From Cranoglanis bouderius (lineage: Eukaryota > Chordata > Actinopteri > Siluriformes > Cranoglanididae), in NCBI GenBank assembly GCA_023630585.1, contig CM042547.1, forward strand, positions 1,796,450 to 1,860,449: DNA of 64,000 nt, written 5' to 3'. A model generated the notes under the pieces. It was not told the origin of the DNA. It worked only from the letters and a program-made list of their open reading frames with translations, and did no database searches. Below are positions 18,967-33,429 of this stretch, in pieces. Position 1 is the first letter of the stretch. The number at the start of each line of letters is the position of its first letter. The translations under genes and the position numbers were made by a program.

Positions 18967-21900
18967 GTAAACTCGTAAAAAACATATATACTGTAAATTT
19001 AAAATGTTACTCTTTTTACTTTCAGTACAGTTAGACTGTGTGCGCCATAGTTATTATCATTCATTTTTCCTTATACCATTCAGCTTTAACTTCAGAAAAT
19101 TTACAGACTTCAGACTGTCCCAGGACCAAGAATGAAAAACCTTACTGTTCACTTTTTTTTTTATCTGAAAAATCGTGTTTTATTTTTTTTTGCATTAACC
19201 CAGCTTACTGAGTCAGCCAAGATGGATAATAAACGCCTGCAAAGTAATCAATAAAACCCTCCACTTTAGAGAAGTGGGAAATTTATTAGTGTATCAGTCT
19301 CTACTGATAGAATAAACTATATTGATAAACTATACATTTCTGTTCTGAAATACAGAAGAGACTACTGATGCTTGTGCACCCATAAACGCATATCATTAAG
19401 GAAGGCATCTGGATGAGGGCATTAATGTAAAACCAGAAGGTTGAAACTCTACTCACTAAACAATAAGATGAATGAACTACATAACTACTACGAACTACTT
19501 TGCAATGGGAAAGAAGTCATGGCTTTGGTTATCAGCATTATTCATCAGTCTTTGTCGCATCACCTGAGGTAAAAGTCACTCATGGTACTATGTCGTCTCT
19601 CTTCTCAACTGACCATTGCTTGCTCTTACATGGGTAGGGAAATAATTTTGACTAATTCAGTCAGTTCTGTTGACTATTTAAAAAATATATATTTCCAGTG
19701 ATGAGTTTTCCCAGGCTGCCTCACATACTGTATACAGTGGAGCAATAACATATGTGAAGATATGAAGTCAATTTAAGTTAATCTGGACTCAATTAAGCAC
19801 TGTAATATTTACCATAACAGTGGATCCTGCCATTTTCTCAACCAATTGAAAGCTTTTGAAAGATTTTTTCAGTGAATGGCCTTCAGTGTGAGAAAACTAC
19901 AAGAGGCAAAAGAACGTACATTGTGTTTGATGCTTTTCCCTTTGCAAAACACTACCAATCATTATGGTAAATAGTCTGCACTTATATAGTGCTTTTTTTT
20001 TTTTTTTTTTTTTTAACCCTTAGAGGTTCTACAAAGCGCTTTACACTGTTTCTCATTCACACACACACCAATGGCTGCAGAGATGCCATGCAAGGCCTGC
20101 CATCGGGAGCAATTTGTGGTTCAGTGTTTTGCCCAAGGACACCTTGGCATGTGGAGACATGTGGGCTGGGAACCAGTCCTTGATAAATGAATAGGTGGAT
20201 AAGTATGCATGTTAAAGAGTTGTATTTTAATATAAAGGCTTAATTTGGCCACAGCTGATGGAAGCCTTTCGAAAATACAAAGGCACACAGATTAAAATCT
20301 GGTTCTTGTTAACTTCATTGGTTCAGCACACTGTTTTCCATCCAAAACATCTAAGCAAAGCTTACATGAAGGCTAGGAGGCTAAATTAGTTTTTTTTTTC
20401 CCTCTCTCTTGTACCAGAAAATCGTTTCTTCTGGGGACATGGATGAAGACGAGCATCTTGACTTTGTAGAGTTTTCCAACTACCTGAAGGAACATGAGAA
20501 AAAGCTCAATCTGACTTTCAAGAGTCTAGACAAAAACAATGATGGTAAGATTTCAAGGCAGATTTTTCTCCTCCTCATGAACCTTTTCGTTCAGCTAATT
20601 CATCTTTTGTGTGAAACATAAGACCGATTAATCTACGATTATCTAGTCCTGTAACTGTCTCATTCTTTTATATTTATTTAGGTCTAGAAACATTTTTTAT
20701 TTTGTCAGAAAACTTGTAGATTATTATTTCTGTTAAAATAACAGAGTAACATTATCATAAATGGGATTAGAGACTACTGTTTCATGCTTTAAGATGACAT
20801 TTTATTACAATAGTTATGTAACTAATAGTCCTCACTTGAAAGCTGATTCACCACTTTGTGTTTTTTTTTATTTTTTTGCCCCTCTGTTCATTGTACTTGA
20901 ACATCATTTCACTTTTGTAGCAGATCAGTCAGTCCAATAGTATAAATGTCAGATATAGTCTGTAGGTAATTGTATATTTAATAAATTTAACATATGATTT
21001 AATATCTGCCCAGGCTAACTCCAGGGACACATTTTCCAGCCTGTAACGTAAAGCCTTGAGTCTTTTAAACCATTCTTTAAAATGCATAGAATATCTAATG
21101 GATACCACATTTAAACTACAGCATGTATTTAAAGATATACAACATTGTCCAAAATGATATGTTTCAATAACATTCAATAAGTAGGTCATAAATTTCATGT
21201 ACTAATTCTTCAGGACAAAGAAGTTGGACTAATGTTTCTTGCCAAAGTAAATCATGTCAGATCTTTTTTCACCTTGTGTGATAAAGCAACCAACAAAATC
21301 CAATGAAAGACAAACAAAAACAGTTTAGGGAAAGAAAAAGAAAAAAACTTACAATAACCTGGTTACATAAGTGTGCACATGCTTGTATAATGTGGCATGT
21401 GACTGTGCTCAGAATTATCCAATCACATTCAGAGTCATATTCAAAAGTAATTATCATGCAGCTGTCATCAGTGAAGTGATTCAGATTAACCTCAAATAAA
21501 GATCAGCTGATTCTGTGGGATTTTCTTGAGATCTTCTTGGTTTCATCCTGATGCCATGGTCCATAAAGAGTTTACAAGAGTGTACAAAGCATGTACAGGC
21601 TCTCATCGTGGAAAGGAGATTAGGAGAGGGATACAAAAGAATTTCCAAGATATTAGATGTACCATGGATCTCTGTGAAAGCCATCATCAACAAGTGGCAT
21701 TGCAGTGACATTACCAAGAATAGGACTTCCCTCTAAAAGGACAAAAAGAAAAGAAGCAGCTAAAAGACCTACAGCAACATTAAAGCAGCTACAGGAATAT
21801 CTACAATTACTGCTCACTACCTGCATGTGATGACAAGCTCTCATATTCTTCACATGTCTAGGCAAGTGGTGTAGGTTTGCTAGATGGAATCCATCCCCAT

Positions 21901-24900
21901 GGTGAAGCATGCCATGGGACTGCTTCTCTTCAGCTGGAACTGGGGCTCTAGTCAAGATAGAGGGAATCATGGATCTTCATATTTCGGCACAAAACCTGCA
22001 GGCCTCTGAGAGACAGCTGAAGATGAAGAAAAAAAATTCACCTTCCAGCACAATAACGACTCAAAGCACAAATCCAAGTCAACAAAGGGACAGCTTCAGA
22101 AAAGGAGATCAATATTTAAGAATGGCCCAATCAGAGCCCAGATCTAAATCCTATCGAAAACCTGCGGAATGACTTGAAGAGGGCTGTGCACAGGAGACCA
22201 GTCACAATATGATAGATCTGGGGGAATTTTGCAAGGAAGAGTGGAATAAAGTTTGTTAGTTGCTATATAACATTAAAGGTGGAAAAAAGATTTGATATAC
22301 ATGACAGATATGCAACATGCTTGATGATGTTATAGTTGTATTTCAAACATGGCCATCATTTCCTTGGGGTTCTAAAGTTCAAATGGACATTATGAATTTT
22401 CTGTGACCCCAAGCCTTAACCACGCTATTTATTTTTAAATTCCAGATTAATAATCAAGGACTACAGTAACACCTGAACATTTTAATATGTCAGCAGCATA
22501 CATACGTGCACCATAAGTGACTAAAAACCAAAGGAGTATTTCTTGACTTACTAGTCTAATGGAAACTGTTGTGGTGTTCTAGGAAAATAATACATCCTGG
22601 GGTGGTGTGTTACGGACCAACGTGAACCAGCTTGGTTTATAGTTGATATAAACCAAACAGGCCTGGTGCTTGGCATGGTGCTTGATTTGAAGCTTGACTT
22701 GGTGCCTAGCTTGGAGACAGACTTGGAGACAGACTTGGAGACAGGACAGGGAACAGGACAGGGAACAGGGCAGGGAACTGGACTGAGAACTGAACTGGGT
22801 ACAGGACTGGAAACTAGGCTAGAAACAAAACCGGAAACAAAATCAAAAACCTGACTGGGAACAGAACTGGAAACAAAGCTAGAACCTGAGCTGGAAAGTG
22901 GACTTGCAACAAAACTAGAAACTTGACTGAAAGCTAAACTAGAAACAGAACTGGAAATGAAATTAGAAACCTGACTGGGAACAGAACTGGAAACAGAACT
23001 GGAAACAAAGCTAGAACCTGAATTGGAAAGTGGACTTGCAACAAAACTAGAAGCTTGACTGAAAGCTAAACTAGAAACAGAACTGGAAATGAAATTAGAA
23101 ACCTGACTGGAAACAGAACTGGAAACAGAGATGGAAACTAGACTGTGACCTGGATTGGAAACTGGACTTGGAACTGGACTGGAAGCTAAGCTAGAAACTG
23201 GACTGGACTCTGGACTGGATTGAGGACTGAAAACTAGATTGGATACTGGATTGGAAACTGGCCTTGAAACAAAACTGGAAACTGGACTGGAAACTGAGCT
23301 GGAAACAATATTGGGAACAGGAGTGGGAACAGAACTGGTAACAGAACTGGGGACAGAACTGGGAACAAAGCTAGCAGCATGGCTGAAAACTGGACTTGAA
23401 ACAAAACCAGAAACTGGACTGAAAGTGAAACTAGAAGCCTGACTGTAAATGAAACTAGAAACAGAATTGGAAACAGGACTAGCAACTGGACTGGAGACAG
23501 AGGTGGAGACAGAGGTGGAAGCAGGACTGGGAACCAAACTGGACTGGGAACTGGATCTGAACCTGAACTGGAAACTAAACTAGAAACTGGACTGGATTCT
23601 GGGCTGAGAAAGGACTCTGGGTTTGAACTGAGGCATGGACTAGAACAGGACTCTGGATTAGGGTAGGGATCTGGACTGAGACATGGACTAGGATATGGGT
23701 CAGGAGAGAAACCTGGATCTGGCCTTGGACATAGACTTGGACTAGGACATGAATTAGGGCTAAGACATGGGCTAGGACTTGGACATGGACTAGGACTTGG
23801 AAAGGAGGTCATCCCGTGGACCTCAGACATGGACTTGGCTTGGGAGGAGGTCAACCCGTGGACTTCAGACATGGACTTGGCTTCAGCGGAGGTCATCCTG
23901 TGGACCTCTGACATGGACTTGGCTTCGGAGGAGGTCATCCCGTGGACCTCTGACATGGACTTGACTTCGGAAGAGGTCATCCCGTGGACCTCTGACATGG
24001 ACTTGGCTTCGGTGGAGGTCATCCCGTGGACTTCTGACATGAGCAGGACAGGAGTGGAGGTCTCCTCTTGAACCTCCAGCAGGAACGTGGCTGCGGCGGA
24101 GGATCCCTCTTGGGTCTCCGACAGGAACTGGGCTGGAGCGGAGGTCTCCTCGTGCACCCCCGACAGGAACAGGACAGGAACGGAGGTCCCCTCATGGACC
24201 TCCGGAGGGCGCTCCACTGGGGAGACCTCCTGCTGGGTCTCTGGCTGGAGCTCAGGGCTGGAGGTTGCCACGTTAACCTCCAGGGGCAGCTCCGCTGAGG
24301 AGACCTCCTGCTGGGCCTCCGGCTGTAGCTCGGGGCTGGAGGTTGCCTCGTTAACCTCCAGGGGCAGGTCTGCTGAGGAGACGTCCTGATGGGCCTCTGA
24401 CTGGAGCTCGGGGATGGAGGGTGCCACGTTAACCTCCAGGTGGTGCTCCGCTGGGGAGACCTCCTGCTGGGTCTCTGGCTCGAGCTCTGGGGGTGCCCAC
24501 CTATGGAGCCACTTATGGACTCGCCAGCTGTCCTTAAAACAGTCCTGCGAGCAGAAATAGTAGCTCCTTGTTCCCTGTTTTCGACAGGTGGGGCACTGTA
24601 GGCTGGCTGGCTGGGTGCATCCCTCGGTTGCGCACTCCTGGGTCCAGGGCTGAGAGGTGCAGGCCGCCACATTTGCCCGCTCCCTCTTGTAGTGCTCCAG
24701 GAACGACTGGTCGAGGTCACCAGGCAGGCGCACATTGCCAAAGAGGGTGTTTAGGTCTGGATCGAATTCGGGGCTCCCGTATTCCTGGAGCAGGAGATCC
24801 ACAAAACCCGAGACAGTGTTCATCTCCTGGTGTCCACTGTAGAGGTGGGCCTCCGCCCACCAGCGAGCCAAGCCGACCAAACGAGATTGGAGGAACCTCA

Positions 24901-25906
24901 CCCATTGTTCCTCGCTGGGTTTCGGATCCTCCAAACTCACAAAATATCCCTGGGCCTGTAATAAAAAATACTGGGGGTACCAGGAGATGCCATCATAGGC
25001 AGTAGGAGGAGGAAGATAGGCCTGAAAGGAAATTGAGTCCAGTGGGGGAACGAAAAATTTGGCGCGGTTAGCCAAAATTTTCCCCGCTGCATCCATGTTT
25101 GGCGGAAAACGTATATGTAAATGTAAAATGGAGGAAGGGCTGGATGCATGTGCAGGGGAAAAGTCAGTTTATTGGGGAAAACTTCAAAAGTAATGGAACA
25201 TGTACAAAACTATAGGAACAGGGAAAAAAGGAACACAAACAATAATCCAAAGAAACTTAAATGAGTATAATCCAAAAGGTAACGTGAGAATAATCCATAG
25301 GAATAGAACATAAATCCACAAGGAGCAGGGCAGTAATCCAACAGGGAGCATGGACATCACAAAACGGCACGAAACATAAATACAAAACAAAGACAAAGCA
25401 AAAACATGAGACTTGGCTAAGGTCTAGGAACTATGGACATTGATCTATGGTCTATGGGCGAGAGAACGCGAGAAGCGAGCAAGCACACAACACATGCATA
25501 AACTTACTTTCTTAGTTAATACTCCGCGAGGAGATAGAGAAACACAGGGGTTTAAATAAAAAGAATTAACCAGGACTAACACAAAGCAGCTGAAACTAAT
25601 GATGAGACAATGAATGGAAAACCAATGAACAAACAGGGGCGGAGACATGACGTAAACCAAAAGCAAAGAACCAATGAACAAATGGGGGCAGAGACATGAC
25701 GTAAACGAAAACAAAAGCACATGGCGAAGGTAAACAAAGCGAGAGTCTATGAGCGATTCAGTCCAGCGGAGTTTGTGAATGGAGCTCGCACTACTCTCCG
25801 TAGCACCGCGAAGCGTGGAATGCGGAAGTGTTCGCACAGCGAACGACTCCGTGTGCGAGGGATTCTCTAACATCTAGAAAATTGTTTAGATTACTTTTGC
25901 TTGATG

Positions 25907-25943
<37 letters not shown>

Positions 25944-28900
25944 TGTTTAATTTGTATAGTGCCTTTCCAGAGCTCAAGGATGCTTCACAGTAAAAGACAT
26001 TAACAATGCAGTATAACAGTCATATGGACAATGGACATTTGGCCAGTCCAGAGCAAGAAACAATGCAGTTGCATAGTTATAATAAATTTTACAACATTCA
26101 AAACCATAACAAAGGACAGACACTTGGCTTCATGTAGACAGCACAGAAAATGAAGCAGTATAAACAGACAAACACAATTAGTATTACATGAAGCAGATGC
26201 AGGTGCAGAGACAAATTATGACTGATAATATTGGGTGAACATATGGGTTTTGAGCGGAGTTTTGAATTCTGAGATAGAGGTAGTTGTCCGAATGGCCAGG
26301 GGGAGTGAGTTCCATAGCTAAGGTGCCACATCAGAAAAAGACCTGCCACCCATCGACGAAAGGTGAAATCTAGGAACATGGAGAAGTTCGCACCCAGAAG
26401 ATGAGCGAGCGGGAATATTGGGAGAGAGTAACAGAAATGTAGGAAGGAGCAAGACCATGGAGTGACTTAAATGAAAGCAAGAGAATTTTACATATAATAC
26501 GGGATGCGACAGGTAGCCAGTGAAGGTTATATAGATGGGAGTGATATGTGTAGAACATTTAGTGTAAGTTAGTACTCTCACAGAAGAATAAATCCACAAA
26601 GAGGGTATAGGAGGGTTCCATTTTAGTCCCCTTATTAACATCTCTTATCTGTGAGTAAAATTGGGAATTGAAGCTGAATCAGTTAAGTGTTAGCACAACT
26701 TAAGCTCTGATAATCTTAAGAGAGTTTTAGCAGGTGGATCCTTTCACAGTCGCACATCAGGTAAATGTTTTCAGGATCTCAAGCCATCTTCATTAGGAAT
26801 GACTGTATACAGGTGTTTGACATCCATGAAAAAAAGTAAAGCATGGATTCATGGACTCTTTGTCAAGAGTCTTTGACAAATTGTCAGTAAAGTCTGACAA
26901 AATGGATGGAAAATGTCATCTAGATACTATGATATGATTTCTGTGGGACAAGAACAAGCTGAAACAATCAGACGTCCAGGGTGCTTTCCTTCTGTATTTT
27001 GGGGAGAAGATAGAAATGGCTGCACTAGGGATTATCCACCATTATGTTCATGGGCAAATTGCATTAGTAATAACAGATTGAATGGAGGACTGTGATGTCA
27101 TCGTCGATCTGCCTATAGAAGCTGGTATCAGAATGTTGCGTCTCAGCTTACTTGATGTAAATGTCATGGTTTCAATACACTTATTACATTATTACAAAAA
27201 ATGGTTTCACTACAGCCTCAGAAACACACACAGCTGATGTAGTACTTTTCTCCAAAACAATCTGTTTCACTGCAAACTGTGTGTACTATGTTTAACTTTT
27301 GCCACCTCTTTAACCTAGTTATCAAGGCATAAATAACAATTGTGTGGTCCTCACCAACTTCTGTAAACAAACAAATAACCAACCAACATTCAGAAACCAG
27401 GTAGCAAAAAATAAGTACACCCTATAATTCAGTAACACACAGAACCACCTTTAGCAACAATAACTTCAAGTAAATGTTTTCTGTAGGAGTCTCTCACATT
27501 GTTTTGGAGAAATTTTGGTCCACTTTGCTTCTCTGAGGTCATGGCTGATGTCCTTTCTTATTGACATGATGTACATGCACATCTGAGTGCTCCAGAACAA
27601 CGAACTGCCAAGAGTTCTGCTTTTATAGATGTAGTTACACTTCCTGATGATTAACCATCTCGAAAATCTCGAACATCTTGTGCACCATAGGAAGGGGTAC
27701 TTATTTTTCCCACCTGGTTTCTGAATGTTGGTTTACTTTTTTGGACAAAATGACTACATATTGAAATTGTTAGGTCTCCTACTCGCGGCTCCGCTACGGA
27801 GTCGCATATCTTCCGCATTCCACGGAGCGCATTCCTGCGCGATTCAAAGGAACACTCTGAACTACGTCATGAACTCGGCGTTTCTTTATGTGGCCATGTG
27901 CCCTTTTGTTTTTGTGTTGTGTCATGTCTCTGCCCCCGCTTCCTGATTGGTCCTCTGTGCTGATTATCATTTCCAGGTGTCGCGTATCTAATCTTGTTTG
28001 CCTCAATATGAACTGCATTATTTATACCCCGGTCTGTGTCCGCTTCGTGGCGGAGTATTGCATTTGAATTGGTTAAATTAGATGAGTTAGAGGAAGTTTG
28101 ATGTTAAAGAGAGCGACGAAGCGAGAGTTTTTCTGATGTTTTTTGTTAACCAGGCGTTCCCTGGTCCATCCGTTGTTTCCTGTGTTTTTGTTTGCCCGGC
28201 GTTCCCGGGTTCTTGGATTCCTGCCTCTTTTCATGATTTCCTGGACTTTGACCCTGTAAGTGTTCATATGTGTGACTAACCTTTTTGGAAATACTGCCCT
28301 AGCGTTTATAGGAATACGGATTTGCTTCTTTTTTGGATTTTCTGTATTGATGTCCCATCCCTTTTGAATGTGCCTTTCTGTTTATTGTGCCTAATAAACT
28401 GACCACTTTCCCCTGCAAGTGCATCCTGCTTCCTTCCTATCCCCGGTGTCGTAACAGAAATCTATTATTTCAAGGTTATTTCTGAGGTTATTTGTTTGTT
28501 TATAGAATTTTGTGAAGAACAAAATTATTATTTAGGCCCTGATAAATAAAAACATGGAATTGAATAACTGTGTATATTTTTATATTTTGTATATATTTTT
28601 ATATCTTTTATTTTTGTTGTTAAGATATGCTCTGTTATGTTCATTTTCTCCACAGGACACATTGATTACACAGAGATTCAACAGGCATTTAAAGAGCTGG
28701 GTATGAACGTATCAAAGGAAAAAGCAGAAAAGATTCTTCAAAGGTAGTGATGAAACCAAAACTTGCATGAACATTATCACAGAGTAACAGTGCTCCATGT
28801 ATCAGCTTCATATGAGCAAAGAGTCATAACAAAAAACTGCTAGCAAATATTTTGTGCAAGTCTAAATTAATAGGCTTTATTTTTCATATGAGGGCTTTTG

Positions 28901-31900
28901 CTGACGACTTGGTCAGCTTCTTCAGTGATAGTGTATTTAGGCTGCTAGAGGGCTTGAGTAAGTGATGAACCATAAGCTGAATCCCCAATGACAAATACTG
29001 ACAAGCAGTGAAATATCTCGAGAGATCCAATAAGACAAGAAAAAAGCCAAACATATGTGTGTGTGGTTGGCATCATTGTAGCCTGTAATCCAATTTATCT
29101 TTGCTCTCTCACTGCCCTGAGCATATGAGCACATGAGGGCAAGAGTTGTAAACAAGGTTGAGATTTGAGACAAGAGTCAAATGTCCAGGGGAAAGACAAC
29201 ACAGCAGAAATTACAAAGCAGCACACCTACATGAGCCATTCAGTCCATTCAGTCAAAAGAGCATTAGTGAGGTCAGGGACTGGTGTTGGACGAGAAGGCC
29301 TGCTTCACTCTCAACTTTCCAATTCATCCCAAGGATGTTCAGAGGGGTTGAGGTCAGGCCACTGGAGTTCCTCCATACCAAACTCCTCAAACCATGTGTT
29401 TATGCAAAATATTTTTTATATATATATTTTTTTTTAAATAAGAGTGATCATAAAAACTGCATTTTGTTTTTATTTAGTACTGCTCTGAATAAGCTATTTC
29501 ACATAACAGATGTTAACATATAGTTCACAAGACACAATTATACCTGAATTTACACAAATGAACCAGTTCAAAAGTTTACATACGCTCGAATCTTAATGCT
29601 ATGTGTTCTTACTTGTATGATCAATTTGAATTTTTTATGTTTTGTGATAGTTGTTCATGAGTCCCTTGGTTGTCCTGAGCAGTTAAACTGCCCACTGTTC
29701 TTCAGAGAAATCCTCCAGGTCCTGCACATTCTTTGCTTTTCCAGCATCTTCTGCATATTTGACCCCTTTCTAGCACTGACTATATGATGTTGAGATCCAT
29801 CTTTTCACACTGAGGACAACTGAGGGACTCATACACAACTATTACAGAAGGTGCAAACATTCACTGATGCTCAAGAAGGCAACACGATACATTAAGAGCC
29901 AGGGGGGTGTAAACTTTTTAACAGGACACTTGGTGTATATTGTTATTATTTTGTTTAAAGATCTTATTTTTTTCATTTTTTACTGCCCTTCAGAAGCTAC
30001 ACAAGATATTGACATATTTCCCAGAAGACAAAATAATAACATACCTTCTGGGGATTCATTTGATGATGTGCTGTGTTTTTTTGTGCCAAACATATCTTTT
30101 GGTATTATGGCCAGAAAGTTCAATTTTGGTCTCATCAGACTATAAGACATTATTCCACATGGTTTTGGTAGATTGGATATATTTTTTAAATTTATTTTTT
30201 GGTTAAAAAAGGCTTCCATCTTGCCAGAGATATGAAGAATTCGGGAGATTATTGTCGCATGTAGGGAGCAACCAATACTTGCCAGAAATTGCTGCAATTT
30301 TTTTTAATGTTGCTGTAGGCCTCTTGACAGCCTCCCTGACCAGTTTTCTCCTGATCTTCTCACCACTTTTAGAGGGACGTCCCATTCTTAGTAGTGTCAC
30401 TGTCCTGCCATATTTTCTCCACTTGTTTATTACTGTCTTTAGAGTGTTCCATGGAGTATCCAATGCCTTGGAAATTTTCTGTAACCCTCTCCTGATTGAT
30501 ATTTTTCAAAAATGAGATCCCGTACCTGCTTTGTAAGCTCTTTGCAGCCCATGGCTTTTGCAGTTCCAGTTATCCTAATTAGTATTTAACATGAGTTTGA
30601 AGGTTGATTCTGAACATTGCCACATTCCCAGTTATAAAAGGGTGTGCATACTTATGCAAGGAAGTATTGGAAGTTTTTTTGTCTTTCTTTTTCCCCAAAA
30701 AACATTTCTGGGTGTTTGTCACTTGATATTTATATGTTGCAATTTCACAATAAAGGTGAAAAAGGTTCTGACATGATTGAACTTAGTTAAAAAAAATTTA
30801 CATCACAAAAACCTGCCATTTTAACAGGGGTGTGTAGAGATGTAGTAGACGTGTAGTCATGAAACAGGTGTTCAGGCAGATACAAGTGCAGAAAAGTATT
30901 TTAATAAAGAGAGGCAGTCAGACAAATCAAAACATAATCAAAAGATAATTCAACAAAACATGCAAGGATCAGGCAATGTGCAAACAGTGATAATAAGGAC
31001 AATCCAAAAACATAAACCAGGAAGCTAAAATGAGATCAAGAAACAAGATGATAAACAGGGAAACAAAATGCTCTGTAATGCGCAGGTGGCGAAACACTGA
31101 AACAATATTGCGCAAAGCACAAAGACACACGGGGGGGGGGGGTTAATACACCAAATAATGAAGGGGGAAACTGAGAACAGGTGAGACAGGCATGACATGA
31201 CAAGACAGGGGAGGAGATGGGACATGGATTAAAACAAAACATGTTAAACAGTGTCACAACTAAGAAGCTCGCACTGCTTGTGCGTGCTTCGGCGTGCAGC
31301 GCTCGGGGGAAATCCCTGACAGACTTTTTATATCCAATGTAATATCATTAAAAGATTCAGAGAATCTGGAGAAATCTCTGTACACAAGGGACAAGGCCGA
31401 AAACCATTATTGAATGGCTGTGATCTTTGGTCCCTCAGGCAGCACTGCATTAAAAATAGACACAATCTGCAGTGGAAATCAATGCATGGGCTCAGGAACA
31501 CTTCCATATATAAACATTATAACATATAACATATAAGCATTAGTGCACATGGCATAGATAACTTGTGCATCTGTGAAGGCACCATTAACGCAAAACAACG
31601 ATATATATACAGGTTTTGGAGCAACATATACTGCCATCCAGATGAAGTCTTTTTCATTGAAGGCCTTGCTTACTTCAGCAAGACAATGCCAAACCACATT
31701 CTGTATGTATTACGACAGCATGGCTCCGTAGTAAAAGAGTTCGGGTGCCAAACTGGCCTGCCTGCAATCCAGAACAGTCACCCATTGAAAAAAACTGGTG
31801 CATTATGAAATGAAAAACATGACAAAGGAGGCCCCAAACTTGTGAGCAGCTGAAATCCTATGTAACGAATTCAAAAGCATTACTAGCATTATTTTTTTCC

Positions 31901-33383
31901 ACCAGAATAATGAAATGGATCAACTTTAAACATGAAAAACGAAACAGAATCGCACAAACAGAATCAATTGGATTTGAAGCACCTTTAAAAGGAGACGAGT
32001 TTTAAAGTGTGCCCGCGTTATCTACCAGAATGTGTAGTAACTCGGATGAATCTGCAACGTTTAAAAATATTCTCCACCAGTTACAATTTATGTAACCAAT
32101 TAAAAGATGTTTAACACGTTTAAATGTATTCTCCAATTTATATAAGGAATTAGCTCGACTGGCGTGAAATATATCTATATATCTAATCAACGCGTGCTGT
32201 GACCAGTTATAAATATACATCAGCCATGAAAGGGAACTCATGTATGTGCACATATACATATAGATAATTAACTACACGGATTATAATTAATTATGACTAT
32301 GTATGTGGTCTGTAAACTGTAGTCTAGTTTAAATTTATTAACTCTATAGAGTGATTTTATCCTTCTGGCCAGGAAGAATTAACCCACAAAGTTTGTTATT
32401 AAAGATTAGAGCGGGTAATCGAGATCTTATGCTGCGTTTAATTTACTCATCACGTGACAAAACAGAGAAAATCAAGCGTGGTGATAATAGATTTTAATAG
32501 CTAGATGTAACTATGGATACACACGATTAACTCTAAGCAGAACATACATATGTACATCTATATACAAGGAGAGAAAAGGGATAGAGAGAAAGTAATGAAG
32601 CAAAAAGGGAAGCAGACAAAAACACAACTAATTAGCCTTTTTCAGAAGCCAGCAACGAACTTAATTCTCTTGTAAACAGGGGTCCAATCTTAAACGCAGA
32701 TATAGGTTCATTAACTATACTTGCATAGCCTCAGTTTTGAAAGTTCGCGCGAGGTCGTGTAGAGTTCGCTGGTTCATCGTGCCGTTTGAAAAGGCGTGAG
32801 CCGTGAGGTAGTTGCATCCTTTGTCCGGGAGAGAGAGATCCTGGTTTCCTCTTCCCAGGGAACGTGACCCCGGGGGAGAGAAACCGGAAGGAGTGTAGAA
32901 GTTGAAGAGACTGAGAAGTGAACTCTTAGTATGAAGAAGAGCAAGATGCCTCTTTGGGCTATGGGCCAATCAGGAATTTGGATTTGCATGTCCGGATGAA
33001 CTCTCTTTGTCTGGTCTCGGACCCTAATTTAAATGTCCAGGGAGGAGCTGGTTTATACCGTATTATATAGGAAATTAAGAGAAAACATGAAATAATGTAT
33101 CCCATTGCAATATGATATGCATAATCAATCAGGGTATCTCGAGACGATTAACTACATACCAAATTCGATGGACTTGTAAAGAATATTACAAATAAAACCT
33201 GATTACAGACATTTAAAATGATATGCAAAATTAAAACTATCTAAAATCATTAAGGTTAGTTACATAAACACACAATATATGTAAACAAGATAACATCACA
33301 CTATTTAGGCATCGAATAATTACATATAATTACACGTTACATTGAAAAGAGAGAGATTTCTCCATTGTGTGTGTAAGGTAAGC

Positions 33384-33429
<46 letters not shown>

